DNA of 64,000 nucleotides from Cognatitamlana onchidii (lineage in GTDB: Bacteria; Bacteroidota; Bacteroidia; Flavobacteriales; Flavobacteriaceae), in contig NZ_SRWZ01000002.1 of NCBI RefSeq assembly GCF_004804355.1, forward strand, positions 1 to 64,000, read 5' to 3'. The notes beneath the pieces are model-generated. The model worked only from the letters and a program-made list of their open reading frames with translations. It had not been told where the DNA came from and made no database searches. Positions 34,795 through 43,660 of this stretch are shown piece by piece. A program made the position numbers and the translations under genes. The stretch's first letter is position 1; the number at the start of each line of letters is the position of its first letter.

Positions 34795-34996
34795 TTTATA
34801 TTTATCTGCCAAAATAACAGACCGTAAAATGTGGTAAGATAGTTGTCTGTTGTTGTTTGGGCGTTATTTATTTCCCTGAATAAGTTTTAGGGTATAGTTA
34901 GGACTTTTGGGCAGTCGTTCTCTACAAGGGGCTTCAACAAATGTCTCCGTCGTTAGCGTAAAATAGAGATCAAACTAAAAACCAACCAAGCGTAAC

Positions 34997-35971
34997 ATGA
35001 GTTTTTTTAAAAAAATATTTTCTTCAGAAAAGAAGGAAACACTAGATAAAGGATTAGAAAAGTCAAAATCAAGTTTCTTTGGCAAATTAAGTAAAGCTGT
35101 AGCCGGTAAATCTAAAGTAGATGATGAGGTTCTAGATAACCTTGAAGAGGTTTTAGTATCAAGTGATGTAGGAGTTAATACCACCTTAAAGGTTATTGAT
35201 CGTATTGAGGAACGTGTTTCGAAAGATAAGTATTTAGGGACTGACGAGCTTAATCAAATTCTAAGAGAAGAAATAGCTGCGTTATTAAGTGAAACAAATT
35301 CGGGAGAGGAAACCGATTATACCATTCCAGAATTACCAAAGCAAGTAAGTGGAGGCAAAACGCCTTATGTATTAATGGTAGTGGGCGTTAATGGCGTTGG
35401 TAAAACAACCACCATTGGCAAATTAGCCTACCAGTTTAAAAAGAAAGGCTTAAAGGTAGTTCTAGGGGCAGCAGATACATTTAGAGCGGCAGCTATAGAC
35501 CAGCTTCAAGTATGGGCAGATCGTGTTGAGGTGCCCATGGTACGTCAAGATATGGGAAGCGACCCAGCATCAGTAGCTTTCGATGCTTTGCAGTCTGGAG
35601 TAAACCAAGATGCTGATGTTATTATTATTGATACTGCGGGACGCCTTCATAATAAGGTGAATTTAATGAATGAGCTTACCAAAGTAAAGCGTGTTATGCA
35701 AAAAGTAGTTGCAGATGCACCTCACGATGTGCTTTTGGTTTTAGATGGATCTACTGGGCAAAATGCCTTTGAGCAGGCTAAACAGTTTACGGCAGCTACA
35801 GAGGTAACCTCCTTGGCAGTTACTAAACTTGATGGCACTGCGAAAGGCGGTGTGGTTATTGGTATTTCTGATCAATTCCAAATTCCTGTTAAATATATTG
35901 GCGTAGGGGAAGGTATTGAAGACTTGCAAGTGTTCAACAAGTTCGAATTTGTAGATTCTTTTTTTAAATAG
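34997..35971 (+). CDS. ftsY: Signal recognition particle receptor FtsY
   Basis: 324 residues: a short acidic/basic A region, the N domain, and the SRP GTPase domain with GVNGVGKTTTIGKLA (about residue 131), AADTFRAAAIDQL, DTAGRLHNK and TKLDGTAKGG. It docks ribosome-nascent-chain-SRP complexes at the membrane. Length is typical of Bacteroidota FtsY. It is preceded by a 200-base stretch without recognised signals. Confidence 0.97.
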   Translation: MSFFKKIFSSEKKETLDKGLEKSKSSFFGKLSKAVAGKSKVDDEVLDNLEEVLVSSDVGVNTTLKVIDRIEERVSKDKYLGTDELNQILREEIAALLSETNSGEETDYTIPELPKQVSGGKTPYVLMVVGVNGVGKTTTIGKLAYQFKKKGLKVVLGAADTFRAAAIDQLQVWADRVEVPMVRQDMGSDPASVAFDALQSGVNQDADVIIIDTAGRLHNKVNLMNELTKVKRVMQKVVADAPHDVLLVLDGSTGQNAFEQAKQFTAATEVTSLAVTKLDGTAKGGVVIGISDQFQIPVKYIGVGEGIEDLQVFNKFEFVDSFFK

Positions 35972-36074
35972 CGGTTAAGTATAAGAATAGTTGCTGCTTT
36001 TAGGAAAGAACTATTTACCTCATGCGTTTTAATAGATGTTTTTGAATTCAAAACGTATATCCATAATCATTGCT

Positions 36075-36082
36075 TATCTTTG
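36075..36082 (+). promoter_or_regulatory. -7 element of rimO
   Basis: TATCTTTG matches TAnnTTTG, 20 bases before the rimO ATG. The -33 region lacks a TTG at the right distance. Confidence 0.55.
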
Positions 36083-36102
36083 CGCCCTGATTTACAATTG
36101 AT

Positions 36103-37407
36103 ATGCGTACAAAATCTCTGAAAAAAAATAAGATTAATGTGGTCACACTTGGCTGTAGTAAAAATGTTTACGACAGCGAAGTGTTAATGGGACAGCTTAA
36201 GGCTAGCGGTAAAGATGTTGTGCACGAGGAGGAAGGAAATGTGGTTGTTATCAATACCTGTGGTTTTATTAATAATGCCAAAGAGGAAAGTGTGAATACT
36301 ATTTTAGAATTCATGCAAAAAAAGGAATCAGGAGAGGTAGATAAAGTGTTTGTTACAGGATGTTTAAGCGAACGCTATAAACCTGATTTGCAAAAGGAAA
36401 TACCAAAGGTAGATCAATATTTTGGAACTACCGAACTCCCTGGATTACTTAAAGCTTTAGGTGCCGATTATAAGCACGAATTGATTGGGGAGCGATTAAC
36501 TACAACACCAAAAAATTACGCTTACTTAAAAATTGCAGAGGGTTGCGACAGACCCTGTTCTTTTTGCGCGATCCCGATTATGCGCGGTAAACACAAAAGC
36601 ACCCCAATAGAAGATTTGGTTATTGAGGCTGAAAAGTTAGCATCAAACGGAGTCAAGGAGTTAATCTTGATTGCCCAAGATTTAACCTATTATGGACTCG
36701 ATTTATATAAAAAGCGCAATCTAGCAGAATTGCTTGAAGCTTTGGTAGAGGTTGAAGGTATTGAATGGATTCGTTTGCATTATGCATTCCCAACAGGGTT
36801 TCCTATGGACGTGCTTGATATTATGAAAAGGGAGCCAAAAATTTGTAATTATTTAGATATTCCTTTGCAGCATATTTCCGATTCGGTTTTAAAAAGTATG
36901 CGCCGTGGAACAACCAAATCTAAAACTACAAAACTAATAGAAGATTTTAGATTGAAGGTTCCAGAAATGACCATTAGAACCACGCTTATTGTTGGTTATC
37001 CTGGAGAAACAGAAGAAAATTTTCAAGAGTTAAAACAGTGGGTTAAGACTATGCGTTTTGAACGTTTAGGCTGTTTTACTTATAGTCATGAGGAGAATAC
37101 ACATGCTTACAATCTTGAAGATGATGTGCCAGAGGAAGTGAAGATAGATCGTGCCAATCAAATTATGGAAATTCAATCTCAAATATCTTGGGAGTTAAAT
37201 CAGCAAAAGATTGGTAAAGAATTTAAAGTGGTTATTGATCGAAAGGAAGGTAATTACTTTATTGGTCGAACCAAATTTGATTCGCCAGATGTAGATAATG
37301 AGGTTTTGATTGATGCGACTTCCACCTATTTAAAAACTGGAGAGTTTACCAACGTAAAAGTGATTGAGGCCGAAGATTTTGATTTGTACGCCGAAGTAGT
37401 TAAATAG
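36103..37407 (+). CDS. rimO: Ribosomal protein S12 methylthiotransferase RimO
   Basis: 434 residues of the MiaB/RimO radical-SAM family. The N-terminal domain has LGCSKNVYDSE and TCGF cysteines for an auxiliary iron-sulfur cluster. The radical-SAM motif is Cys148-x3-Cys152-x2-Cys155 (GCDRPCSFC), and a TRAM domain ends the protein. It methylthiolates an aspartate of S12. Followed after 12 bp by a peptidase gene, probably in one operon. Confidence 0.96.
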   Translation: MRTKSLKKNKINVVTLGCSKNVYDSEVLMGQLKASGKDVVHEEEGNVVVINTCGFINNAKEESVNTILEFMQKKESGEVDKVFVTGCLSERYKPDLQKEIPKVDQYFGTTELPGLLKALGADYKHELIGERLTTTPKNYAYLKIAEGCDRPCSFCAIPIMRGKHKSTPIEDLVIEAEKLASNGVKELILIAQDLTYYGLDLYKKRNLAELLEALVEVEGIEWIRLHYAFPTGFPMDVLDIMKREPKICNYLDIPLQHISDSVLKSMRRGTTKSKTTKLIEDFRLKVPEMTIRTTLIVGYPGETEENFQELKQWVKTMRFERLGCFTYSHEENTHAYNLEDDVPEEVKIDRANQIMEIQSQISWELNQQKIGKEFKVVIDRKEGNYFIGRTKFDSPDVDNEVLIDATSTYLKTGEFTNVKVIEAEDFDLYAEVVK

Positions 37408-37419
37408 AACCTTCAATAT

Positions 37420-38109
37420 TTGAGACTCTTGGATGATTTTTCATCATTTTTAAATCAGATTTCTGAAGCACCGTTGTATGTGTTGGATGTTACTATTCCG
37501 CTCGCTACATATGTGCTTTTAGATTTGTCGGTTTCAAATACCGAATTAAATTTAAAACGCGTTTCATCCTCTGAAACTTTGGGGGCATATGTCAATAAGA
37601 AAATTGCCGAACATAATGGTTTAGTAGCCTATGGCGGTTATTTGGAACACCGAAATATCTATAACCGCAGTGCGTATTTTTCTTCTGAGGACGATAACAA
37701 TCGTAATATTCATTTAGGTATCGATATATGGAGCAGTACCAATACCCCAATTTTTACGCCTTTAAATGGGGTAGTGCACAGTTTTAAAAACAATACCAAT
37801 TTTGGAGATTATGGGCCGACCATAATCTTACAACATGAATTTCAAAAAACGCCTTTTTACACACTCTATGGTCATTTAAGTTTGGAATCACTTGGGAATT
37901 TATCTGTAGGTCAAGTGTTTAAACAAGGTGAACAAATAGGAACCTTAGGTGATGAAACGGTTAATGGCGATTATCCACCACATTTACATTTTCAAATCAT
38001 TAGAGATTTACAAGGTATGGCGGGTGATTACCCTGGTGTGTGTGCTAGATCCCATTTAGAATTTTATTCTAAAAACTGCCCCAATCCTAATTTACTGTTG
38101 AAACTTTAG
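37420..38109 (+). CDS. M23-family peptidoglycan endopeptidase-like protein
   Basis: 229 residues read from a TTG start, with no signal peptide visible. The LytM zinc motifs are present: HLGIDIW (His and Asp) at about 93-99 and HLHFQ at about 188-192, with YGHLS between them. M23 enzymes cleave peptide cross-links in peptidoglycan. The lack of an export signal is odd for that role, so it may act in the cytosol on another substrate or have an unrecognised export route. Confidence 0.82.
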   Translation: MRLLDDFSSFLNQISEAPLYVLDVTIPLATYVLLDLSVSNTELNLKRVSSSETLGAYVNKKIAEHNGLVAYGGYLEHRNIYNRSAYFSSEDDNNRNIHLGIDIWSSTNTPIFTPLNGVVHSFKNNTNFGDYGPTIILQHEFQKTPFYTLYGHLSLESLGNLSVGQVFKQGEQIGTLGDETVNGDYPPHLHFQIIRDLQGMAGDYPGVCARSHLEFYSKNCPNPNLLLKL

Positions 38110-38151
38110 TACAAACCAAAATATCAAGTTGTCCGAAAAATAGTTTGAAAC

Positions 38152-38238
38152 CGTCATTACGAGAAATTTTGATTTCGAAGTAATCTCAAAATAAGCAAGT
38201 TGATTTTTAAAGATTCCTTTGCGTTACTCAGAATGACG
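38152..38238. repeat. Imperfect inverted repeat between convergent genes
   Basis: CGTCATT (38152-38158) and AATGACG (38232-38238) bound an 87-base element containing GAAGTAATCTC and AGATTCCTTTGCGTTACTC. It resembles the CGTCATTGCGAG...GCAATGACG elements dispersed in many Bacteroidota genomes, here decayed. It could also act as a weak bidirectional terminator between the M23 and secA genes. Confidence 0.6.
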
Positions 38239-38267
38239 ACTTTTTAGATCTCTATATATTTTAAGCT

Positions 38268-41200
38268 CTAATCCTCAACCAAAACCCATTCTCCTTTAGC
38301 AATTAAAGGTTCGGCTTGCTTATATTTAACCGTTTTATTTTCGCCATTCATTACATGCTTTATAGTGACACGGTCGTTACGTCCAATTTTTGGTTTGTCT
38401 CTCACTATAGTTTCAACCACTTCAGGTTGACGTTGGGTGTTTCCTACAGCTCGGCTTTGTGCGGAGCGTTCATCTAGGTTCGGAATTTCTTCTTTCTGCG
38501 TGTTTAGTTTTTCCTTTTTTCTAGCACGAGCTTCTTGAATCGTATCTTGAGTCTCTTGAGGTAATTCACCTTTAAACAAGAATGAAATTACATCTTTATT
38601 AACTTGGTCAATCATGGCTTTAAACAACTCAAAGGCCTCAAATTTATAAATTAAGAGCGGGTCTTTTTGTTCATGAACGGCCAATTGAACAGATTGCTTT
38701 AACTCATCCATTTTACGTAAATGTGTTTTCCAAGCATCATCAATAATGGCCAGTGTAATATTCTTTTCAAAGTCTGTAATTAACTGTTTACCATTGGTTT
38801 CGTAGGCCTTTTCCAGATCTGTAACCACGTTTAAACTTTTAATTCCATCTGTAAATGGTACTACAATACGTTTAAATTTATCGCGTTGGGTTTCATAAAC
38901 ATTTTTAATAACAGGAAATGCAATATCTGCATTACGCGCCATCTTTTCTCTATAATGTTCGAAAGCTGCCTTGTAAATTTTAGAAGTAATATCTTGAGCG
39001 GAAAGCTTTCCAAATTCTTCTTCGGTAATAGGGGCGCTCATAGAGAAGTATCGAATAAGTTCAAATTCAAAATTTTTGAAATCATTCGCACCTTTGTTTG
39101 TTTCTGCGATACCTTCTGAAGTATCGAAAATCATATTCGCTAAGTCTACTCTTAATCGTTCTCCGTGTAAGGCATGACGACGACGCTTATATACCACTTC
39201 GCGTTGGGCATTCATAACATCATCATATTCCAATAAACGTTTTCTAACCCCAAAGTTATTTTCTTCAACTTTTTTCTGTGCGCGTTCAATGGATTTTGAA
39301 ATCATCGAATGCTGAATAACCTCGCCTTCTTTTAATCCCATACGGTCCATCATTTTGGCAATACGCTCACTACCAAACAAACGCATTAAATTATCTTCTA
39401 GCGATACATAAAACTGCGAACTACCAACATCTCCTTGTCTACCAGCACGACCACGTAATTGTCTGTCTACGCGACGCGAATCATGACGTTCTGTACCTAC
39501 AATGGCAAGACCTCCTGCTGCTTTCACTTCATCAGATAACTTAATATCGGTACCACGACCTGCCATATTGGTTGCTATAGTAACCTGACCAGATCGACCA
39601 GCTTGATCTACAATGTCAGCTTCCTTTTTATGTTGTTTGGCATTTAATACATTGTGAGGTATTTTTCTAATGCTTAGCATTTTACCAAGGAGTTCCGATA
39701 TTTCAACTGAGGTTGTACCAATTAATACGGGACGGCCTGCTTGAGATAATTTTACAACCTCGTCAATAACCGCATTGTACTTTTCCCGCTTGGTTTTATA
39801 GACTAAATCGTCTCTATCGTCCCTCGCAATGGGTTTATTTGTAGGGATTTCAACAACATCTAACTTATAGATTTCCCAAAATTCACCAGCTTCGGTAACG
39901 GCTGTACCGGTCATACCAGACAGTTTGCGGTACATTCTAAAGTAATTTTGAAGGGTTACCGTTGCAAAGGTTTGCGTAGCATCTTCAATTTTTACATTTT
40001 CTTTGGCTTCTATAGCTTGGTGTAATCCATCAGAATAACGACGCCCATCCATAATACGCCCTGTTTGTTCATCGACAATCATTACTTTATTGTCCATTAC
40101 CACATATTGCGTGTCTTTTTCAAATAAAGCGTAGGCTTTTAAAAGTTGATTTAAGGTGTGTATGCGTTCAGACTTGATTCCAAATTCTTTAAATAGCTCT
40201 TCTTTTAAGTTCGCTTCTTCTTCAGCAGAAAGGCCTTGTTCTTCAATTTTGGCAATTTCAATTCCTATTTCTGGTAAAATAAAGAAGTCGGGATTGTCTT
40301 TTCCTGAAATGTATTCAACACCTTTGTCTGTAAGCTCAACTTGATTATTTTTTTCTTCAATAACATAGTACAATTCCGCATCAACCTTGGGCATCTCTCG
40401 GTTGTTGTCCTGCATGTAGAAGTTTTCTGTTTTTTGGAGAAGTTGTTTGACGCCTTCTTCAGAAAGAAATTTAATTAAGGCTTTGTTTTTTGGAATACCT
40501 CTATAAACGCGAAGCAATTGAAAACCACCTTCTTTGGTATCCCCTTCTTTGATTAGTTTTTTAGCTTCCGCTAGCACACCCGTTAAATATTTGCGTTGTA
40601 CGGATACAATATCGTCTACTTTAGGTTTTAATTCATTAAACTCATGATGATCGCCTTTGGGTATTGGTCCAGAAATTATTAATGGAGTACGCGCATCATC
40701 AACTAAAACTGAATCGACCTCATCGACAATAGCATAGTGGTGTGGTCGTTGCACTAAATCTTCAGGCGCATGAGACATATTATCTCTTAAATAGTCAAAT
40801 CCAAATTCGTTATTGGTACCATAGGTAATGTCGGCATTGTAAGCTTTTCTTCTAGCTTCGGAATTTGGCTGATGGTAGTCTATACAATCAACACTTAAAC
40901 CATGAAATTCAAATATCGGGGCCATCCACGCGCTATCACGTTTCGCCAGATAATCATTTACAGTTACGAGATGTACGCCTTTACCTGCTAAGGCATTTAA
41001 GTATACAGGTAAAGTAGCTACCAATGTTTTACCCTCACCAGTCTGCATTTCGGCAATTTTTCCTTGGTGCATAGCGACACCACCAATTAATTGCACATCG
41101 TAATGAATCATATCCCAGGTAATAGCCTTTCCAGCAGCATCCCAAGAATTTGCCCAAACGGCTTTATCGTCTTCTAAAGTTACATAGTCTTTTTCTCCAG

Positions 41201-41621
41201 AAACCATTCTGTCGAACTCGTTAGCGACTACAGAAATAGAGGTGTTATTTACAAAACGCTTGGCAGTTTCTTTAACAACCGCAAAGGCTTCCGGTAAAAT
41301 GTCGTTTAAAACATCTTCTGTAATCTTATAGGCATCATCTTTAAGTTTATCTATCTGCTCATAAATATCTTCACGAGAATCGATGTCTTCAGTGTTTTCT
41401 GCTTCGGTAGTAAGGTTTGCTATTTGAGTGTCAATCTCTTTATTAGCGTTGGCTATTTTTGTTTTGAACTCTGCTGTTTTTGCTCTTAACTCATCGTGAG
41501 AAAGCGCTCCTAAAGCAGCTTCGAAGCTTTTTATTTTATTAACAATTGGGGTAATGGCGCTTACATCTTGTTTCGATTTATCGCCAACAAATATTTTAAG
41601 GACAGAATTTAAAAAACTCAT
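38268..41621 (-). CDS. secA: Preprotein translocase ATPase SecA
   Basis: 1,117 residues, the long Bacteroidota form. Walker A MQTGEGKT is at about residue 190; DEVDSVLVDDARTPLI, RGRAGRQGD and the scaffold and wing domains follow. A large insertion (about residues 320-480) separates the first helicase motifs. The C-terminal zinc-binding CxC-H tail of E. coli SecA is absent; the protein ends GEWVLVED after a basic linker. It drives protein export through SecYEG. Monocistronic. Confidence 0.97.
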   Translation of the reverse strand: MSFLNSVLKIFVGDKSKQDVSAITPIVNKIKSFEAALGALSHDELRAKTAEFKTKIANANKEIDTQIANLTTEAENTEDIDSREDIYEQIDKLKDDAYKITEDVLNDILPEAFAVVKETAKRFVNNTSISVVANEFDRMVSGEKDYVTLEDDKAVWANSWDAAGKAITWDMIHYDVQLIGGVAMHQGKIAEMQTGEGKTLVATLPVYLNALAGKGVHLVTVNDYLAKRDSAWMAPIFEFHGLSVDCIDYHQPNSEARRKAYNADITYGTNNEFGFDYLRDNMSHAPEDLVQRPHHYAIVDEVDSVLVDDARTPLIISGPIPKGDHHEFNELKPKVDDIVSVQRKYLTGVLAEAKKLIKEGDTKEGGFQLLRVYRGIPKNKALIKFLSEEGVKQLLQKTENFYMQDNNREMPKVDAELYYVIEEKNNQVELTDKGVEYISGKDNPDFFILPEIGIEIAKIEEQGLSAEEEANLKEELFKEFGIKSERIHTLNQLLKAYALFEKDTQYVVMDNKVMIVDEQTGRIMDGRRYSDGLHQAIEAKENVKIEDATQTFATVTLQNYFRMYRKLSGMTGTAVTEAGEFWEIYKLDVVEIPTNKPIARDDRDDLVYKTKREKYNAVIDEVVKLSQAGRPVLIGTTSVEISELLGKMLSIRKIPHNVLNAKQHKKEADIVDQAGRSGQVTIATNMAGRGTDIKLSDEVKAAGGLAIVGTERHDSRRVDRQLRGRAGRQGDVGSSQFYVSLEDNLMRLFGSERIAKMMDRMGLKEGEVIQHSMISKSIERAQKKVEENNFGVRKRLLEYDDVMNAQREVVYKRRRHALHGERLRVDLANMIFDTSEGIAETNKGANDFKNFEFELIRYFSMSAPITEEEFGKLSAQDITSKIYKAAFEHYREKMARNADIAFPVIKNVYETQRDKFKRIVVPFTDGIKSLNVVTDLEKAYETNGKQLITDFEKNITLAIIDDAWKTHLRKMDELKQSVQLAVHEQKDPLLIYKFEAFELFKAMIDQVNKDVISFLFKGELPQETQDTIQEARARKKEKLNTQKEEIPNLDERSAQSRAVGNTQRQPEVVETIVRDKPKIGRNDRVTIKHVMNGENKTVKYKQAEPLIAKGEWVLVED

Positions 41622-41697
41622 GAGTGTTATTTTATATATTTTAACTAGGATTTACCTAGGTGTTAATCGCAATTATAGGGCGTTTTTAAAAGGCATT

Positions 41698-41705
41698 CAA
41701 AGATA
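41698..41705 (-). promoter_or_regulatory. -7 element of secA
   Basis: On the minus strand this is TATCTTTG, about 76 bases before the secA start, leaving an untranslated leader of about 70 bases. No strong -33 box is seen. Confidence 0.55.
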
Positions 41706-41736
41706 CATTTTGTTACGCTTTTTTGTACAGTTTAAA

Positions 41737-41770
41737 ACAAAAAAAAAGCCTCGTATCGAGACTTTTTAAC
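41737..41770 (-). terminator. Terminator of the DUF2795 gene
   Basis: CTCG/CGAG plus AAAAAG/CTTTTT arms form a stem with one C-A mismatch; on the minus strand it is followed by a long run of T. Confidence 0.75.
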
Positions 41771-41786
41771 GGTTCTTTATGCTTTT

Positions 41787-42008
41787 TTAATATTCATCTT
41801 CATTCCACAAGTAATCTTCGTCAGTTGGATAGTCAGACCAAATTTCTTCAATTGAGTCATAGGAGTCTCCTTCATCTTCAATGGATTGCAAATTTTCAAC
41901 AACTTCGAGCGGGGCTCCCGTTCTAATTGCGTAATCAATCAATTCATCCTTTGTTGCTGGCCAAGGTGCATCGCTTAGGTAAGATGCTAGTTCTAATGTC
42001 CAATACAT
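41787..42008 (-). CDS. DUF2795 domain small acidic protein
   Basis: 73 residues with the DUF2795 start WTLELASYLSDAPWPATKDELIDYAIR and a strongly acidic tail (IEDEGDSYDSIEEIW...). Function unknown; the family is common in Flavobacteriaceae as a single short gene. It has its own near-perfect promoter and terminator, so it is an independent unit and possibly highly expressed. Confidence 0.85.
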   Translation of the reverse strand: MYWTLELASYLSDAPWPATKDELIDYAIRTGAPLEVVENLQSIEDEGDSYDSIEEIWSDYPTDEDYLWNEDEY

Positions 42009-42031
42009 GAGCTGTCGTGTTTAATTTTCTG

Positions 42032-42061
42032 CAAAAATAATTTTTTAGTTTAAACACGCAA
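42032..42061 (-). promoter_or_regulatory. Promoter of the DUF2795 gene
   Basis: On the minus strand: TTG (42061-42059), a 19-base spacer, TATTTTTG (42039-42032). It matches the consensus closely and lies 24 bases before the start codon. Confidence 0.8.
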
Positions 42062-42236
42062 GGAAAAAGTGAAATATTTAAATCATTAATTAAAAGAACG
42101 CAATTTATTACTAAATAAAGTCCGCATATCTCGGTAATAACGTCGAATAAACTTTATAACAACTGTAAAGAAATGGTTTATGGGTATTTGTTTTGCCCTT
42201 GTAATTAATCTTTAAACCTATTAGAGGTAATCGTAA

Positions 42237-42812
42237 TTAATTTCCTTTTTCGGGAATCCATTTTATTTCATCTGCTTTGAGATCAAAGGTCAACTTTCGT
42301 GCCAAGACAAAAAGGTAGTCAGAAAGACGGTTCAAATACATTAGTGTATTAGGTTCTATGGCTTCCAAATCATTTAAAGCCGTAGCTAATCGCTCGGCTC
42401 TTCGGCATACACAGCGTGCAATATGACAGAATGACACGGTTTGATGGCCACCGGGTAGCACGAAATGAGTCATTGGTGGTAGTGCCTCATTCATGGTATC
42501 CATTTCTTGTTCAAGTCTTGCGATGTCGTTTAAAGAAATTTTAGGAATATTTAAACGTTCCTTACCGTTTTTAAGTACCGCTTTTTCTGGATCTGTGGCT
42601 AGTATCGCACCAACCGTAAAAAGACGGTCTTGAATGTGCATTATTAAATCTTTGTATGATTGGTTAATCTTCTGATCTCTTATTAACCCCATGTACGAGT
42701 TGAGCTCATCAACCGTGCCATAGCTTTCAATCCGAATATGGTGTTTGGGGACCCGGGTGCCACCAAATAAAGCTGTTGTACCTTTGTCACCAGTTTTTGT
42801 ATAGATTTTCAT
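42237..42812 (-). CDS. Cob(I)yrinic acid a,c-diamide adenosyltransferase (PduO type)
   Basis: 191 residues of the PduO-type ATP:corrinoid adenosyltransferase family. The N-terminal ATP loop TKTGDKGTTALFGG, the SYGTVDELNS segment and the C-terminal VLPGG... CRRAERL motif are intact. It makes adenosylcobalamin, for example for methylmalonyl-CoA mutase. No cobalamin transport or synthesis gene is nearby. It has a good promoter at 42850-42880. Confidence 0.94.
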   Translation of the reverse strand: MKIYTKTGDKGTTALFGGTRVPKHHIRIESYGTVDELNSYMGLIRDQKINQSYKDLIMHIQDRLFTVGAILATDPEKAVLKNGKERLNIPKISLNDIARLEQEMDTMNEALPPMTHFVLPGGHQTVSFCHIARCVCRRAERLATALNDLEAIEPNTLMYLNRLSDYLFVLARKLTFDLKADEIKWIPEKGN

Positions 42813-42849
42813 GTTCTTTTTCTTAGAAGGCTGTTTAGCCGTTTTTATT

Positions 42850-42880
42850 CAAATTTAAGATAATCTGGAGGAGTTAGCAA
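42850..42880 (-). promoter_or_regulatory. Promoter of the cobalamin adenosyltransferase gene
   Basis: On the minus strand: TTG (42880-42878), a 20-base spacer and TAAATTTG (42857-42850). It immediately follows the methyltransferase stop codon, so the two genes can be expressed separately. Confidence 0.75.
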
Positions 42881-43654
42881 CTAAACTCTAATTCTAAAGT
42901 GTTCTTTGGCTTGTTCTTGTCTAAAGAACACAATCCCCCAAAAAAAAGTATCTACAGTAACGGTTACTTTGGCGTGGTTTTTTATGGTTTCCCAAGCTTC
43001 GGTCATCTCTTTAGACCAATAAATATCATCAAAAATAAAAACAGAATCGTTATTTGCGTTTTCAAGGAGTGTATGGAAATAGTATAAAGTGGCTTCCTTT
43101 TGGTGATTACCATCAAAGAAAACCAGGTTATAAGTTTTTTGAGGAAGCGTTTTAAGAATACTTTTAAAATCTCCTTTTATGATATGGCAATTTTGAACAT
43201 TAAAAGTGTTTAAATATCCTTCAGCAAAAGTGGCGGTATTTGGGCAGCCTTCAATAGAGCTGATCTTAGCATCAGGGTTTCCAAGACTCATGGCGTGTGT
43301 GGCAATACCGAGTGAGGTACCTAACTCTAAAATATGTTCAGAGTTGAGGTATTTGGTAAGTCTATATAAAAGTTTAGCACGTTTATTTGTGGTTCCAGCA
43401 TTTTTACTAATATCAGAGATCTGCCGCGTTTTGGTTTTCATAATATGAGAACCGGCTCCCAAGTCGGTTACTTCAATAGCTTCTTTATGCGCTTTTAAGG
43501 TCTTCTTGTAGTTTAAAATGGCTGCGTACTTACTGTATTTGGTTTTGTCATAGAAGCACTTGGTGACTAGATCAAACACAAAAGGGGAGTGCACACCATG
43601 CTGATTTTTGGACTTTACAAGAAACCTTAAATACTGCCTTACTTGGTACATCAT
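42881..43654 (-). CDS. Class I SAM-dependent O-methyltransferase-like protein
   Basis: 257 residues. An N-terminal segment QHGVHSPFVFDLVTKCFYDK is typical of a Bacteroidota group of methyltransferases. The SAM-binding motif is ILELGTSLGIATHAMS (about residues 115-130), followed by SSIEGCPNTATFAEGYL and LVFFDGNHQKEATLYYF. The acceptor substrate is unknown. It begins 6 bp after the ABC-F gene and is probably in one transcript with it. Confidence 0.86.
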   Translation of the reverse strand: MMYQVRQYLRFLVKSKNQHGVHSPFVFDLVTKCFYDKTKYSKYAAILNYKKTLKAHKEAIEVTDLGAGSHIMKTKTRQISDISKNAGTTNKRAKLLYRLTKYLNSEHILELGTSLGIATHAMSLGNPDAKISSIEGCPNTATFAEGYLNTFNVQNCHIIKGDFKSILKTLPQKTYNLVFFDGNHQKEATLYYFHTLLENANNDSVFIFDDIYWSKEMTEAWETIKNHAKVTVTVDTFFWGIVFFRQEQAKEHFRIRV

Positions 43655-43660
43655 GCCTGT

